In this document: piece after piece, positions 27,236 through 35,483 of the stretch
Layout of the letters: each line of letters starts with the position of its first letter
How positions within the stretch are numbered: the first letter of the stretch is position 1
Assembly (NCBI GenBank): GCA_002690045.1
Contig: NZDE01000011.1
Coordinates: forward strand, 214,582 to 278,581
From: Alphaproteobacteria bacterium
GTDB taxonomy: Bacteria > Pseudomonadota > Alphaproteobacteria > Micavibrionales > Micavibrionaceae
Length of the DNA: 64,000 nucleotides
Direction of reading: 5' to 3'
Made by a program: the position numbers and the translations under genes
Notes under the pieces: generated by a model
Told to the model about the DNA's origin: nothing
The model's database searches: none
What the model saw: only the letters and a program-made list of their open reading frames with translations

Positions 27236-27532
27236 TTAGTGATGTGCCTCACATGGGTGCTCAGCTTCACAAGGATGCTCTGCGCCACATGGGTGTTCTG
27301 CTTCACATGGGTGCTCTGCACCACAAGGATGCTCAGCTTCACATGGGTGAGCTGCACAAGGATGTGCTGCACAATCGTGACCTGCACACATGTGACCGTG
27401 CTCAGCCGCACATGGCGCTGCACCTTCGTGGTGCTCTGCGAATGCTGGGCCTGCCGCTACAGCTGCAATAGCTGCCGCACCAAGAACCAATGTTTTTTTA
27501 GATACAAACTTCTTCATTACTTTTGAATTCAT
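27236..27532 (-). CDS. Secreted Cys/His-rich repeat protein (EHPC repeats)
   Basis: This 98-residue protein has a Sec signal peptide (basic start, hydrophobic 14-28, cleavage likely after AGPAFA at 32) and a mature part made almost wholly of His, Cys, Glu, Ala and Pro. Cysteines fall at 41, 49, 54, 59, 64, 70, 76, 82, 88 and 94, the last six spaced exactly six residues apart in an HPC(E/G)AE repeat. This suggests periplasmic or surface metal binding. The E-x-x-C-G pattern recalls EGKCG repeats of HvfA/bufferin peptides that MNIO enzymes modify, though no such enzyme is nearby. AGAGGA and a TTGACA promoter precede it. Confidence 0.85.
   Translation of the reverse strand: MNSKVMKKFVSKKTLVLGAAAIAAVAAGPAFAEHHEGAAPCAAEHGHMCAGHDCAAHPCAAHPCEAEHPCGAEHPCEAEHPCGAEHPCEAEHPCEAHH
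27239..27358. repeat. 18-base coding tandem repeats in the EHPC protein gene
   Basis: The C-terminal coding region is built of 18-base units encoding HPCxAE, with E and G alternating at the variable position so that a 36-base higher-order period appears. The alternation of ACATGGG and ACAAGGA on the plus strand marks the units. Such repeats can change copy number by slippage. Confidence 0.8.
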
Positions 27533-27570
27533 AATAAATCCTCTTCTTAAGATTCAAAAAATACACGCGC

Positions 27571-27599
27571 TATATTGCCTGATTTTACTTTCATGTCAA
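27571..27599 (-). promoter_or_regulatory. Sigma70-like promoter for the EHPC-repeat gene
   Basis: On the minus strand TTGACA (27594-27599) and AATATA (27571-27576) are 17 bases apart, about 40 bases upstream of the ATG; a TATAGC at 19 bases is an alternative -10. Confidence 0.5.
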
Positions 27600-27624
27600 A
27601 GCATATTTGCGGTAAACTATTGAT

Positions 27625-28749
27625 ATGAAAATGTCTTTTTGCATAATTGCGACACTGTTCTGTCTCTTTTGTATATCCCCATATCAAAGCGTATATGGCG
27701 ATCCCCTTAATAGTAATGAAGTCAAAAAATATCTTGATGATTATACGCTAAACACACCGAGTAAAGCCGGTGCGGTTGCCCTACTGCACACAAATACAGA
27801 GCGACAAATTATCGCTAGCGGCTATGCGAATAAAGAAAAAAAGCTGCCTATCACCACAGATTCACGCTTCCACATTGCCTCACTAACTAAAATGTTTACA
27901 GCCGTAATCATATACCAGCTTATCGAAGAAGGTCATTTAACGTTAGACACTAAAGTAAGCCACATCCTCGATTCCAAGGTCTATGAGAAAATTGATAACT
28001 TTGGTGATGCTACCATAGAAATGCTGCTTGAACATAGCAGCGGCATGCCTGACTTTATTGGCAGTGCATTTGACGAAGCCGCTATTAATGCCAAGAACCA
28101 TAATTGGAGCGCCGAAGAAGCGCTTAACTTTATTCAGGATACGCCTGCGCATTTTAAAGCAGGGTCTGAATATGCTTACAGCAGCACTGGCTATGTTTTA
28201 TTAGGTGAAGTGATCAAACTTATTGAACAAGAAGACGATTTAAACAAAATATTCAAACGCCGCATTTTTGACCCCTGTGATATTCACAATACCTATTTCC
28301 CGCCGTCTACGCGCCCGCGCGCGTCACAACTTGCCCGCGGTTATGATATGATTGGTATACATATGCGTGATGTTAGCGACATTATGTGGGGTGAACGCCT
28401 GGCCGATGGCGGGCTTGTGTCCACCGCGGAGGATTTAGAGAAATTTCTAACCGCGCTGCTTATCGAAAAATCTCTTATTTCGCCTGAACATCTCTCCATA
28501 ATGATGGATATTGATAAAACATTGCCCGACCACGCCCCAGGTGGGCGTGGCTTGATGTTATTAAACCACTATGACCATAGCGGTGCATATCCGCTTTATT
28601 ACGGGCATTTTGGGTTATATTTGGGGTATCGTTCCGCGGCGTTTTATGCGCCTGATACGGGGGATATGATTATCATACTCGCCAATAGCGCAGATTTCCC
28701 AACACACACGATGTTAGAAAAACTCGGCATTCTTGCCCCATTAAAATAA
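27625..28749 (+). CDS. Secreted serine hydrolase, beta-lactamase/class C PBP-like
   Basis: The 374-residue protein has a signal peptide (hydrophobic 4-18, VYG before the mature part). It carries the beta-lactamase fold motifs S86-L-T-K89 in FHIASLTKMF, Tyr185 in YAYSSTGY (YxN-like, here YSS), and a late GHFGLYLGY in place of the HxG/KTG strand. It is probably a periplasmic esterase, D-aminopeptidase or peptidoglycan-related hydrolase rather than a true beta-lactamase. It overlaps the convergent cyclase-like gene by nine bases. No clear ribosome site precedes the ATG. Confidence 0.85.
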   Translation: MKMSFCIIATLFCLFCISPYQSVYGDPLNSNEVKKYLDDYTLNTPSKAGAVALLHTNTERQIIASGYANKEKKLPITTDSRFHIASLTKMFTAVIIYQLIEEGHLTLDTKVSHILDSKVYEKIDNFGDATIEMLLEHSSGMPDFIGSAFDEAAINAKNHNWSAEEALNFIQDTPAHFKAGSEYAYSSTGYVLLGEVIKLIEQEDDLNKIFKRRIFDPCDIHNTYFPPSTRPRASQLARGYDMIGIHMRDVSDIMWGERLADGGLVSTAEDLEKFLTALLIEKSLISPEHLSIMMDIDKTLPDHAPGGRGLMLLNHYDHSGAYPLYYGHFGLYLGYRSAAFYAPDTGDMIIILANSADFPTHTMLEKLGILAPLK

Positions 28750-29832
28750 ATAAGCACATGATGGTTGGAAATGAGTATAGCGATATTCTTCGCGGCGCAA
28801 GAGCTCTACTTCTGGCACATATTGTGCAGCCGTATTATCAAGGCCAATCGCTGCGCGATCCCGCGGTAAAATATCGAGCAGCTTTCGGTTAATCAAAAAA
28901 GCATCGCCCATATAGTCTGTTACACCGTAACGCGCACTAATTTCCGCCATAGATGTCTGCCCAAAAGCCTGTGCAAGACGTAGCTGCGTTTGTTTAATGG
29001 CCTGTTTATTTGATTTCTGCTTAAGGGCGTCATAGGCCGTTAAGACTTCTCGCGCATAGGGAAGCGTTCGGCAAGCAAGCGCGTCTAACACATCATCACA
29101 ATCATAATCCGCCGCAGCAAATATAATATGCGCACCATCCCCCTCAACGCGCACCATTTGTCCGCCATATTTCTGCGCTAGGTCATCCGCCACCTGGCGG
29201 GTTCTCTCAAGATGCTTTTGCCATTTATCAGAGCCCAAAGTTTGACGAAGCGCCGTTGAATTAGAGATATCATAGCTGCACAGCACGGCGGTTTTATTAT
29301 TTGACTGCGCGCCATTTACGAATGCATTGGTAGCAATATCCGTTAAAATATTTTTGTTAGCTTGCGCTAAAAACTGTCCAACCTTGGAGCCCTGCATCAA
29401 GCTTTTCGCCTGCGCAGCCACTTGAGAAATCGGTAACACCAATTCATCATGCGGCGCTTTAAAAATCAGCTGTACTGCGAAGTCTTTATTAAGCGCCTTA
29501 TTGTAACATAGCTGATCCATACGATATGCGCTTCGTGAACAATCAACTGTTTTGCGCATCGTAAAAACGCTGCCGATTGACGTGCCAATATGCGGAATAC
29601 GCTGCGGATGGATTGTGTTAATAACAAAATCTTTATAATCCGGCTCTGCCGCGCGGCTAAAGCCTGTACTTAAAATATTGAATGAGCGTTCGTTAAATAA
29701 AGCCGCATTATTATGATAGAGGCTTGCACCCAATAGCTGAACATTTTGCGGAAGCTTCATAGCAGACCCATTCGCCACCAGACCATCAAGCGCGGCTTGC
29801 AATTTTTGCTTTTCTTTTATGCTTTCAGACAT
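28741..29832 (-). CDS. Divergent class III adenylate/guanylate cyclase-like protein
   Basis: The 363-residue soluble protein has an unrecognised N-terminal half (1-180) and a C-terminal class III cyclase homology domain. Visible are Asp188 in CSYDISNSTALRQTLG, and Asp232 in GGQMVRVEGDGAHIIF, 44 residues apart as expected for the two metal-binding Asps, then YMGDAFLINRKLL near 310-322, matching the GxxVNxAARL segment with changes. Activity and nucleotide choice cannot be judged from what I see. It is encoded downstream of the CinA-like gene, separated by a strong terminator. Confidence 0.7.
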   Translation of the reverse strand: MSESIKEKQKLQAALDGLVANGSAMKLPQNVQLLGASLYHNNAALFNERSFNILSTGFSRAAEPDYKDFVINTIHPQRIPHIGTSIGSVFTMRKTVDCSRSAYRMDQLCYNKALNKDFAVQLIFKAPHDELVLPISQVAAQAKSLMQGSKVGQFLAQANKNILTDIATNAFVNGAQSNNKTAVLCSYDISNSTALRQTLGSDKWQKHLERTRQVADDLAQKYGGQMVRVEGDGAHIIFAAADYDCDDVLDALACRTLPYAREVLTAYDALKQKSNKQAIKQTQLRLAQAFGQTSMAEISARYGVTDYMGDAFLINRKLLDILPRDRAAIGLDNTAAQYVPEVELLRREEYRYTHFQPSCAYLF

Positions 29833-29837
29833 AACAC

Positions 29838-29878
29838 CCCAAAATAAAATAAGCGTATAAAGTGAATTATACGCTTAT
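29838..29878 (-). terminator. Terminator after the CinA-like gene
   Basis: A perfect 11-bp inverted repeat (29849-29859 with 29868-29878) with an 8-base loop is followed, on the minus strand, by a TTTATTTT tract. Confidence 0.8.
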
Positions 29879-29905
29879 CTAGCACAAAATATAAGAATAT
29901 GTCAA

Positions 29906-30685
29906 TTAAACCGCATCTGCCGTATTAATCACCGCATCCAAACGACGCGGCGTGGCACCAAGGGATGTAACCATATCCTCGATAAGGACAGATACAGCTT
30001 CCAATCGCACAGCATCGGTACAGCGCGCAACAAGGCTGACGCCTAATTTACCTTGTGCATAATAAGGATAACTGCCGATTTCCACATCGGCGTTATTGTC
30101 CTGTAATTCTGAGAGTTTTTCCGCAAGTACGCTTTCCGTTAATTCACATGTTACGGTTGTTGATAATATCGGTGCGCCCCCATGCAGGCTTGGCAGAATA
30201 TGGGTTAGCATATCTTGCATAATGCGCGGGACACCTGCCATGACATGGACATTCTTAATAATGAAACCGGGGGCGCTCGTCACTTGGTTCGGGATCAATT
30301 TGGCACCGACAGGAATACGCGCCATACGTAAACGCGATTTTGTCAAACCTTCATCACCGTAATATGCGGTAAGCATTGCAACCGCGTCTTTGTTTTCTTC
30401 TAAAGCTACGCCGAATGCATCTGCCACATTATCCGCCGTAATATCATCATGCGTTGGACCGATACCGCCAGTGGTAAACACGTAATCATAAGCATCACTT
30501 AAATCACGTACCGCCGTTGAAATACGCGCCGGAATATCGGGCACCACACGAACTTCGCCCATCACAATACCTATTTCCGTCATGCGCTCCGCAATATACT
30601 GTATATTCTTATCCTGCGTGCGACCTGAAAGAATTTCATTCCCGATAATTAAAATCGCGGCAGTTTTGGCTGTATTTTCTGGCAT
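29906..30685 (-). CDS. CinA-type molybdopterin-binding domain protein
   Basis: The 259-residue protein is a stand-alone CinA N-terminal (MoCF) domain: AAILIIGNEILSGRTQDKN near 9-27, VFTTGGIGPTHDDIT near 69-83, and APGFIIKNVHVMAGVP near 138-153. The C-terminal nicotinamide-nucleotide amidohydrolase domain of full CinA is missing. In alphaproteobacteria such short forms are common, often with FAD pyrophosphatase-like or unknown roles. The last 80 residues form the small domain of the short CinA form. It is transcribed alone toward a strong terminator. Confidence 0.85.
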   Translation of the reverse strand: MPENTAKTAAILIIGNEILSGRTQDKNIQYIAERMTEIGIVMGEVRVVPDIPARISTAVRDLSDAYDYVFTTGGIGPTHDDITADNVADAFGVALEENKDAVAMLTAYYGDEGLTKSRLRMARIPVGAKLIPNQVTSAPGFIIKNVHVMAGVPRIMQDMLTHILPSLHGGAPILSTTVTCELTESVLAEKLSELQDNNADVEIGSYPYYAQGKLGVSLVARCTDAVRLEAVSVLIEDMVTSLGATPRRLDAVINTADAV

Positions 30686-30728
30686 AACATATCCATTTTC
30701 ATTGTAATCTTAATTGGCTTCATGCTAC

Positions 30729-31340
30729 ATGGATACCATGCTAGGTCAAGATATAAAACACGCAACACCATACAAGCTTGGGCAAAAATCCTTATGGACG
30801 ATTTTGCTCAGCCTTTGCCTATTATTTTCGACGGTAAGTTACGCAAACGTCCCACACCCGATCAAGCGCCCTAATGTGCCATTACAAAATTTCTATGATG
30901 AATGGGTCAATACACAGCGCGGGACGATACCTGACCTCAAACAATGGGCAGATACTTATTTTGATGCGCGTAGCAAAATTCGTTTTGATATCACAGCAAA
31001 AATACCTGCCCTACTTGATTATGATTTTCACAAAACCATAAAGGTCGATGCTAAGGATGCAGAAAAGCACCTTATTCAATGGCTAAACATACATAAACAC
31101 AGCGCGTTAGATTATAAAATCATCACCGCACAGAGTGATGAAAACGGCACAGTTTCCGAAGTACAATATACCGCGCATGGCGTAACCGTCTTGCCCCAAG
31201 GGCGGCATAAGACCATACGCATGAAGACGGATTTAGACATTCTTTGCCATGACACATTAACGCCGCCGCCCATTAAAATCATTTCATCAAACTGTGAAAT
31301 GCGCGCCGAAAGCATTCCATTAAAACAGCGCGGGCAATAG
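30729..31340 (+). CDS. Orphan exported protein
   Basis: Not recognised. The start is uncertain: ATGs at 30729 and 30738 are in frame and neither has a clear ribosome site. A hydrophobic segment (WTILLSLCLLFSTVSYA) after a short basic stretch fits a signal peptide or anchor, with cleavage after SYA. The mature part of about 165 residues is hydrophilic, starting NVPHPIKRPNVP, with two cysteines near the C-terminus that could form a disulfide. It lies upstream of map on the same strand with a 59-base gap and may be cotranscribed with it. Confidence 0.65.
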   Translation: MDTMLGQDIKHATPYKLGQKSLWTILLSLCLLFSTVSYANVPHPIKRPNVPLQNFYDEWVNTQRGTIPDLKQWADTYFDARSKIRFDITAKIPALLDYDFHKTIKVDAKDAEKHLIQWLNIHKHSALDYKIITAQSDENGTVSEVQYTAHGVTVLPQGRHKTIRMKTDLDILCHDTLTPPPIKIISSNCEMRAESIPLKQRGQ

Positions 31341-31399
31341 GCGGTTGTTTTTCACAATATTATCTTATATAAATTATGCAGAATAATTGAAGGAAGACT

Positions 31400-32212
31400 A
31401 TGATTTACGCACAGCGACAAAAGAACCCAAACGGGATTGTTATTCACGAAGCATCTGATTATGAAGGCATGCGTGTTGCCGGTCAGCTCGCCGCCCAAAC
31501 ATTGGATATGATTACGCCACATGTTGTACCGGGTGTCACGACCGAAGAACTTGACCGCCTATGTCATGAGTTCATCTTGAAACATAACTCCGTGCCTGCG
31601 CCGCTTAATTATAAGGGCTTTCCAAAGTCAATATGCACATCGATCAACCATGTTATATGCCACGGCATTCCTGGCCCGAAAAAGTTACAAAATGGCGACA
31701 TTGTTAATATTGATGTGACGGTTATTGTTGATGGCTGGCATGGTGATACATCACGCATGTTTACAGTTGGCGACAAAATATCCGTTAAAGCGCAGCGCCT
31801 ATGTGATGTGACTTATGAATGTATGATGGCGGGCATTGAACAAGTTAAACCGGGCAATACTCTGGGTGACATTGGCGCGGCGATTGAAGAAATTGCGCAT
31901 GCAAATCGTTTTTCTGTGGTTGAAGATTTCTGCGGTCACGGCCTTGGTCAAGTCTTCCACATGCCGCCATCTGTATTGCACTACGGCAAGCCCGGAACAG
32001 GCCTTATGTTAGAACCGGGCATGTTTTTCACCATTGAACCAATGATCAATACAGGCAAGAAAAGCAGCAAGATTTTGGCCGATGGCTGGACTGCTGTCAC
32101 CAAAGACCGCGGCCTTTCGGCACAGTATGAACATTCCCTTGCCGTCACGGAAGACGGGTTTGAAATATTCACCCTATCGCCAAAAGGTTGGACAAAGCCG
32201 CCTTATAGCTAA
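31400..32212 (+). CDS. map: Methionine aminopeptidase type I
   Basis: Map removes the N-terminal Met from nascent proteins. The 270-residue protein shows the full dinuclear metal set Asp105, Asp116, His180, Glu213 and Glu244, plus His88, in the family contexts NIDVTVIVDGWHGDTSRMF, CGHGLGQVFHMPP and EPMI. The spacing equals that of E. coli Map with an offset of eight or nine. A GAAGGAAG ribosome site precedes the ATG. It lies just before radC and purB, separated by a cluster of small genes on the other strand. Confidence 0.96.
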   Translation: MIYAQRQKNPNGIVIHEASDYEGMRVAGQLAAQTLDMITPHVVPGVTTEELDRLCHEFILKHNSVPAPLNYKGFPKSICTSINHVICHGIPGPKKLQNGDIVNIDVTVIVDGWHGDTSRMFTVGDKISVKAQRLCDVTYECMMAGIEQVKPGNTLGDIGAAIEEIAHANRFSVVEDFCGHGLGQVFHMPPSVLHYGKPGTGLMLEPGMFFTIEPMINTGKKSSKILADGWTAVTKDRGLSAQYEHSLAVTEDGFEIFTLSPKGWTKPPYS

Positions 32213-32222
32213 CGCTTAAAAC

Positions 32223-32387
32223 TTACTTGGCAAGCGTCATTGTTGATGGCGTTTGCTGCTGTTCTTGGTGTTTTTGGTGTTTTTGGTAATCGTAAGATCC
32301 CAAATAATGATGCGTAATGACTTCCTCACCCTCATCGTTCTGTGGCGGCGCTTGATAATTGCTGTTTGCTGTAACTGTTAATGTCAT
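32223..32387 (-). CDS. Small orphan protein of 54 residues, Gln/His-rich
   Basis: The minus-strand reading frame begins MTLTVTANSNYQAPPQ and contains a KHQKHQEQQQ stretch before ending TMTLAK. A near-perfect ribosome site GGAGGG lies 6-8 bases before the ATG, which supports translation. There is no signal peptide or membrane segment. It ends 11 bases from the convergent map stop. It is the last of four small genes on this strand between map and radC. The function is unknown. Confidence 0.6.
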   Translation of the reverse strand: MTLTVTANSNYQAPPQNDEGEEVITHHYLGSYDYQKHQKHQEQQQTPSTMTLAK

Positions 32388-32403
32388 TTTCTTCCCTCCG
32401 ATA

Positions 32404-32440
32404 AAAAAAACAAAAAAGGCGCATGAGATTACGCGCCTTA
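32404..32440 (-). terminator. Terminator after 32451-32723
   Basis: Read on the minus strand a 7-bp stem (32433-32439 with 32416-32422) is followed by TTTTTTG and a further T-run. Confidence 0.75.
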
Positions 32441-32450
32441 ACTATAAATA

Positions 32451-32723
32451 TTAAAATTTGAATGCTTGATCTATGTTAACCTTAGGCAAACCTGTTTCAG
32501 GGTTAACTGCATCACCGCATGCATTGCGCTCCACAACACCATCACTATCATTTGCATCCACATGTGCACGGCGCATACCGCTTTCAAGCACAACTCGCTC
32601 TCCACAAAGTAAAGAATTATTATCTCGATCAGGGACTGTCATCGTATGATAGACATCACTAGATCCCATAAAACTATGGTTTACATTTGGTACTCTGAAT
32701 ATTTTTTGATCATTCCCCGCCAT
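32451..32723 (-). CDS. Small orphan protein of 90 residues
   Basis: Not recognised. The ATG at 32723 has GGAGG eight bases upstream; a GTG two codons earlier is too close to that site. The protein starts MAGNDQKIFRVPNVNHSFMG, is soluble and rich in Asp, Asn and Val, and has two cysteines (one near residue 42, one near 70) that could pair or bind metal. It is followed by its own terminator and has a further small gene 15 bases upstream, so they form a short transcript. Confidence 0.65.
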   Translation of the reverse strand: MAGNDQKIFRVPNVNHSFMGSSDVYHTMTVPDRDNNSLLCGERVVLESGMRRAHVDANDSDGVVERNACGDAVNPETGLPKVNIDQAFKF

Positions 32724-32738
32724 TTTCACTTCCTCCGT

Positions 32739-32906
32739 TTAAATTGCGATACGCATTAGCATTGCGTTGTGGTGTTGAGTCATCCAGTCATTGTGCGAAA
32801 CGCTATCTGGGTGGCCTTGTTCATATGACTCTACCGCCAAATTATGGGCCATTTGAGCAAATGCGCTTAATTCACTTACTTTTACTTTTGTTGTTGTCTC
32901 TAACAT
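32739..32906 (-). CDS. Small orphan protein of 55 residues
   Basis: The ATG at 32906 is favoured over an upstream start because GGAGG lies ten bases upstream. The protein reads MLETTTKVKVSELSAFAQMA and continues with a His/Met-rich tail including WMTQHHNAMLMR. It looks like one or two amphipathic helices without a signal peptide. It is cotranscribed with 32451-32723. A hairpin terminator from the gene upstream ends about 70 bases before this start, so it may have its own promoter, which I cannot locate. Confidence 0.55.
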   Translation of the reverse strand: MLETTTKVKVSELSAFAQMAHNLAVESYEQGHPDSVSHNDWMTQHHNAMLMRIAI

Positions 32907-32973
32907 TACCTGCGCCTCCGATACCTGCTTTTTTGATAGAGGCAAGAATAGCATTATGGAAAAATGTTTACAA

Positions 32974-33018
32974 CAAAGAAAAACAAGCCATTGATTTATA
33001 ATAAAAATGGCTTGTTTA
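32974..33018 (-). terminator. Terminator after 33027-33263
   Basis: A perfect 11-bp inverted repeat (33007-33017 with 32981-32991) is followed on the minus strand by TTTTTC and a T-rich tract. Confidence 0.8.
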
Positions 33019-33026
33019 AAACATCA

Positions 33027-33263
33027 TTACAAAGTGAAAAATGGTGGATATTTATCGACTATCTTCTGAATTTTATCATAATCCGCAAAATTCGAGCGCT
33101 GATTATCTTTTGTTGTAAGGAAAAAGACATTCGGCATGTCTTTTCTTTCAAACATTGTAAAACGATCAAGTAGGGATTTATTTTCTGAAGCGTCTGAAAA
33201 CGCGTTTAGGACTTCTTCTTTTAATGCCTCATTCGACATATCAACATTTACGGACCAAACCAT
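33027..33263 (-). CDS. Small orphan protein of 78 residues
   Basis: Not recognised. The ATG at 33263 (MVWSVNVDMSNEALKEEV) has AAGG eight bases upstream; a GTG three codons earlier is less likely. The protein is charged and predicted helical with a possible short strand (NVFFLTTKDN) and ends YPPFFTL. It has its own terminator and a 160-base divergent spacer from radC. It is the first of the four small minus-strand genes here. Confidence 0.6.
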   Translation of the reverse strand: MVWSVNVDMSNEALKEEVLNAFSDASENKSLLDRFTMFERKDMPNVFFLTTKDNQRSNFADYDKIQKIVDKYPPFFTL

Positions 33264-33428
33264 GTCATACACCTTTTCTAACTATTACCAAATTTTAGTT
33301 AGACGGTTTTTTACCAAAGATTTTGCATAATGTCAACATATTTTATTTTTCTAATATTAAACCCTCTTGTAATTAGTTAACTGTTGAATATTATATGCCA
33401 ATATATTCTGCGTAGATGGAAGCCTAGC

Positions 33429-34130
33429 ATGAGCAACGAACAGGAACAACCAGCACCAAAACCGCACCATATGGGGCATCGTGACCGTTTGCGTCAACGC
33501 TTTGTCAAAGGCGGCACTGACTCTCTTGCGGATTATGAATTGTTGGAACTTTTGCTATTTATGTGCATCCCACGTCGCGATGTTAAGCCCCTTGCCAAAA
33601 ATTTAATTAAAGACTTCGGCAGTTTTGCCGCCGTTCTTAATGCATCCATCCCCGACCTTGTGAAGGCGAGCGGCATTAGTGAAAATACAGCGATAGCCCT
33701 ACACAGCGTCCGCGCCGCCGCGCATCATTTGCTGCAAGACAATATTACAGGTAAAGAGATCCTGTCCAACTGGGTACAGGTTATGGATTACGCCAAAGCA
33801 ACCATGGCGCATGAGAAGAAAGAACATTTCCGTGTATTCTTCCTGAATAAGAAAAACGAGCTCATCGCTGATGAAGTGCAGCAAAGCGGTACGGTGGATC
33901 ATACCCCTGCTTATCCGCGTGAAGTGATGAAACGTGCATTGGAATTAGGTGCAACGGCAATCATCCTGTGTCACAATCACCCAAGCGGTGATGCCACCCC
34001 CTCACCCGATGATATTGAAATGACCAACCGCATTGTCGATGCAGGGCGTCCATTTAATATTATCGTCCATGACCATATAATTGTGTCTAAGTCTGGCTGT
34101 AACTCCCTTCGCAATATGGACTTAATGTAA
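33429..34130 (+). CDS. radC: RadC-family JAMM protein
   Basis: The 233-residue protein starts at the ATG at 33429 (GGAAG upstream). It has an N-terminal helix-hairpin-helix-like UPF0758 domain and the C-terminal JAMM metalloprotease-like motif, CHNHPSGDATPSPDD near residues 190-204, with the matching Glu near the start of that domain (FLNKKNELIADEVQ). RadC was linked to DNA repair but its exact role is unsettled; JAMM fold and genome contexts suggest a hydrolase or DNA-processing factor. It is followed by purB after 50 bases. Confidence 0.92.
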   Translation: MSNEQEQPAPKPHHMGHRDRLRQRFVKGGTDSLADYELLELLLFMCIPRRDVKPLAKNLIKDFGSFAAVLNASIPDLVKASGISENTAIALHSVRAAAHHLLQDNITGKEILSNWVQVMDYAKATMAHEKKEHFRVFFLNKKNELIADEVQQSGTVDHTPAYPREVMKRALELGATAIILCHNHPSGDATPSPDDIEMTNRIVDAGRPFNIIVHDHIIVSKSGCNSLRNMDLM

Positions 34131-34180
34131 TTCAATTGCTAATAATAAGCCTGATAATTGATTAATAAGGTAAGAGACAT

Positions 34181-35479
34181 ATGATTCCGCGTTACTCCCG
34201 CCCCGAAATGGCAAAGATTTGGGAACTTGAAAACAAATTCAACATCTGGCTAGAGATTGAAATGCTCGCCGCTGAGAAAATGGAAGATATCGGCCTTATT
34301 CCAGAAGGCGCAGGTAAAAACATTCGCGCGCATGGTAATTTCAGCGTTGACCGTATTCACCAAATTGAAAAAGAAGTTAAGCACGATGTTATTGCCTTCC
34401 TAACATCTGTAGCGGAACATGTCGGCGAAGATTCTCGTTTCATTCACCAAGGCATGACTTCATCGGACGTTATTGATACCGCCTTTGGCGTACAGCTAAA
34501 GCAGTCTGCTGATATTCTTATCAAAGACCTTGATGGCCTTATCAATGCGCTAAAACAGCGTGCGCAAGAACATAAAAACACTATTTGTATTGGGCGCAGC
34601 CACGGCATTCACGCCGAGCCGACCACATTCGGCCTAAAGCTTGCCGGTCATTATGCTGCGTTTAAGCGCGCTAAAGAGCGCATGATCCAAGCGCGTGATG
34701 AAATTGCCATTTGCGCAATGTCTGGCGCGGTTGGTACTTATGCCACGCTCGACCCACGCATCGAAGAACATGTCGCAAAAGAACTTGGCCTTAAGCAGGA
34801 AACTGTATCTACACAGATTATCCCGCGTGACCGTCATGCTATGTATTTTGCGACACTTGGCGTGATTGCATCTTCTATTGAAAATCTGGCTGTAGAGATC
34901 CGTCACCTACAACGCACCGAAATTCGTGAAGCTGAAGAATATTTCTCCGAAGGGCAAAAAGGCTCCTCCGCTATGCCGCATAAGCGTAATCCAATTCTGA
35001 CAGAAAACCTAACAGGTTTGGCACGCAACATCCGTTCGTCGGTTACGCCCGCGCTTGAAAACGTTGCGCTATGGCATGAACGTGATATTTCACATTCATC
35101 AACTGAGCGCCTGATTGCACCAAATAGCTGTATTACGCTCGACTTCGCGCTTAGCCGTTTAACCGATGTTGTGAAGAATTTAGTTATCTACCCTGAGCGT
35201 ATGAAAAAGAATTTGGACAGTATGGGCGGACTTGTATTCTCTCAACGCACATTACTTGCCCTTACCCAAGCCGGCATATCCCGTGAGAAAGCCTACCGCA
35301 TCGTACAGCGTAACGCGATGAAGGTTTGGAACTGCGACGCTGCAAAATCCCTTAAAATGTATCTTAAAGAAGACGAAGAGGTCATGGAACTTCTTGATGA
35401 GGATGATCTAAAAGCGATTTTCGATTATAAATTCTACACCAAGAATATCGACTTCATATTTGAACGGACATTTGGGTAA
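34181..35479 (+). CDS. purB: Adenylosuccinate lyase
   Basis: PurB cleaves SAICAR and adenylosuccinate to give fumarate in purine synthesis. The 432-residue protein starts MIPRYSRPEMAKIW and shows TSSDVIDTAFG near 90-100, GRSHGIHAEPTTFG near 135-148, and the fumarase/aspartase signature GSSAMPHKRNP near 264-274. The length is typical of the bacterial tetrameric form. A short ribosome site AAGGTAAGAG precedes the ATG. A strong terminator follows and overlaps the end of the convergent deacylase gene. Confidence 0.97.
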   Translation: MIPRYSRPEMAKIWELENKFNIWLEIEMLAAEKMEDIGLIPEGAGKNIRAHGNFSVDRIHQIEKEVKHDVIAFLTSVAEHVGEDSRFIHQGMTSSDVIDTAFGVQLKQSADILIKDLDGLINALKQRAQEHKNTICIGRSHGIHAEPTTFGLKLAGHYAAFKRAKERMIQARDEIAICAMSGAVGTYATLDPRIEEHVAKELGLKQETVSTQIIPRDRHAMYFATLGVIASSIENLAVEIRHLQRTEIREAEEYFSEGQKGSSAMPHKRNPILTENLTGLARNIRSSVTPALENVALWHERDISHSSTERLIAPNSCITLDFALSRLTDVVKNLVIYPERMKKNLDSMGGLVFSQRTLLALTQAGISREKAYRIVQRNAMKVWNCDAAKSLKMYLKEDEEVMELLDEDDLKAIFDYKFYTKNIDFIFERTFG

Positions 35480-35483
35480 GATA

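Noticed and set aside
27239-27526. Plus-strand frames across the EHPC repeats, and a CRISPR-like look of the regular repeat
   Set aside because: The repeat units abut without spacers and are explained by the minus-strand secreted protein; the plus-strand frames are shadows with unlikely composition.
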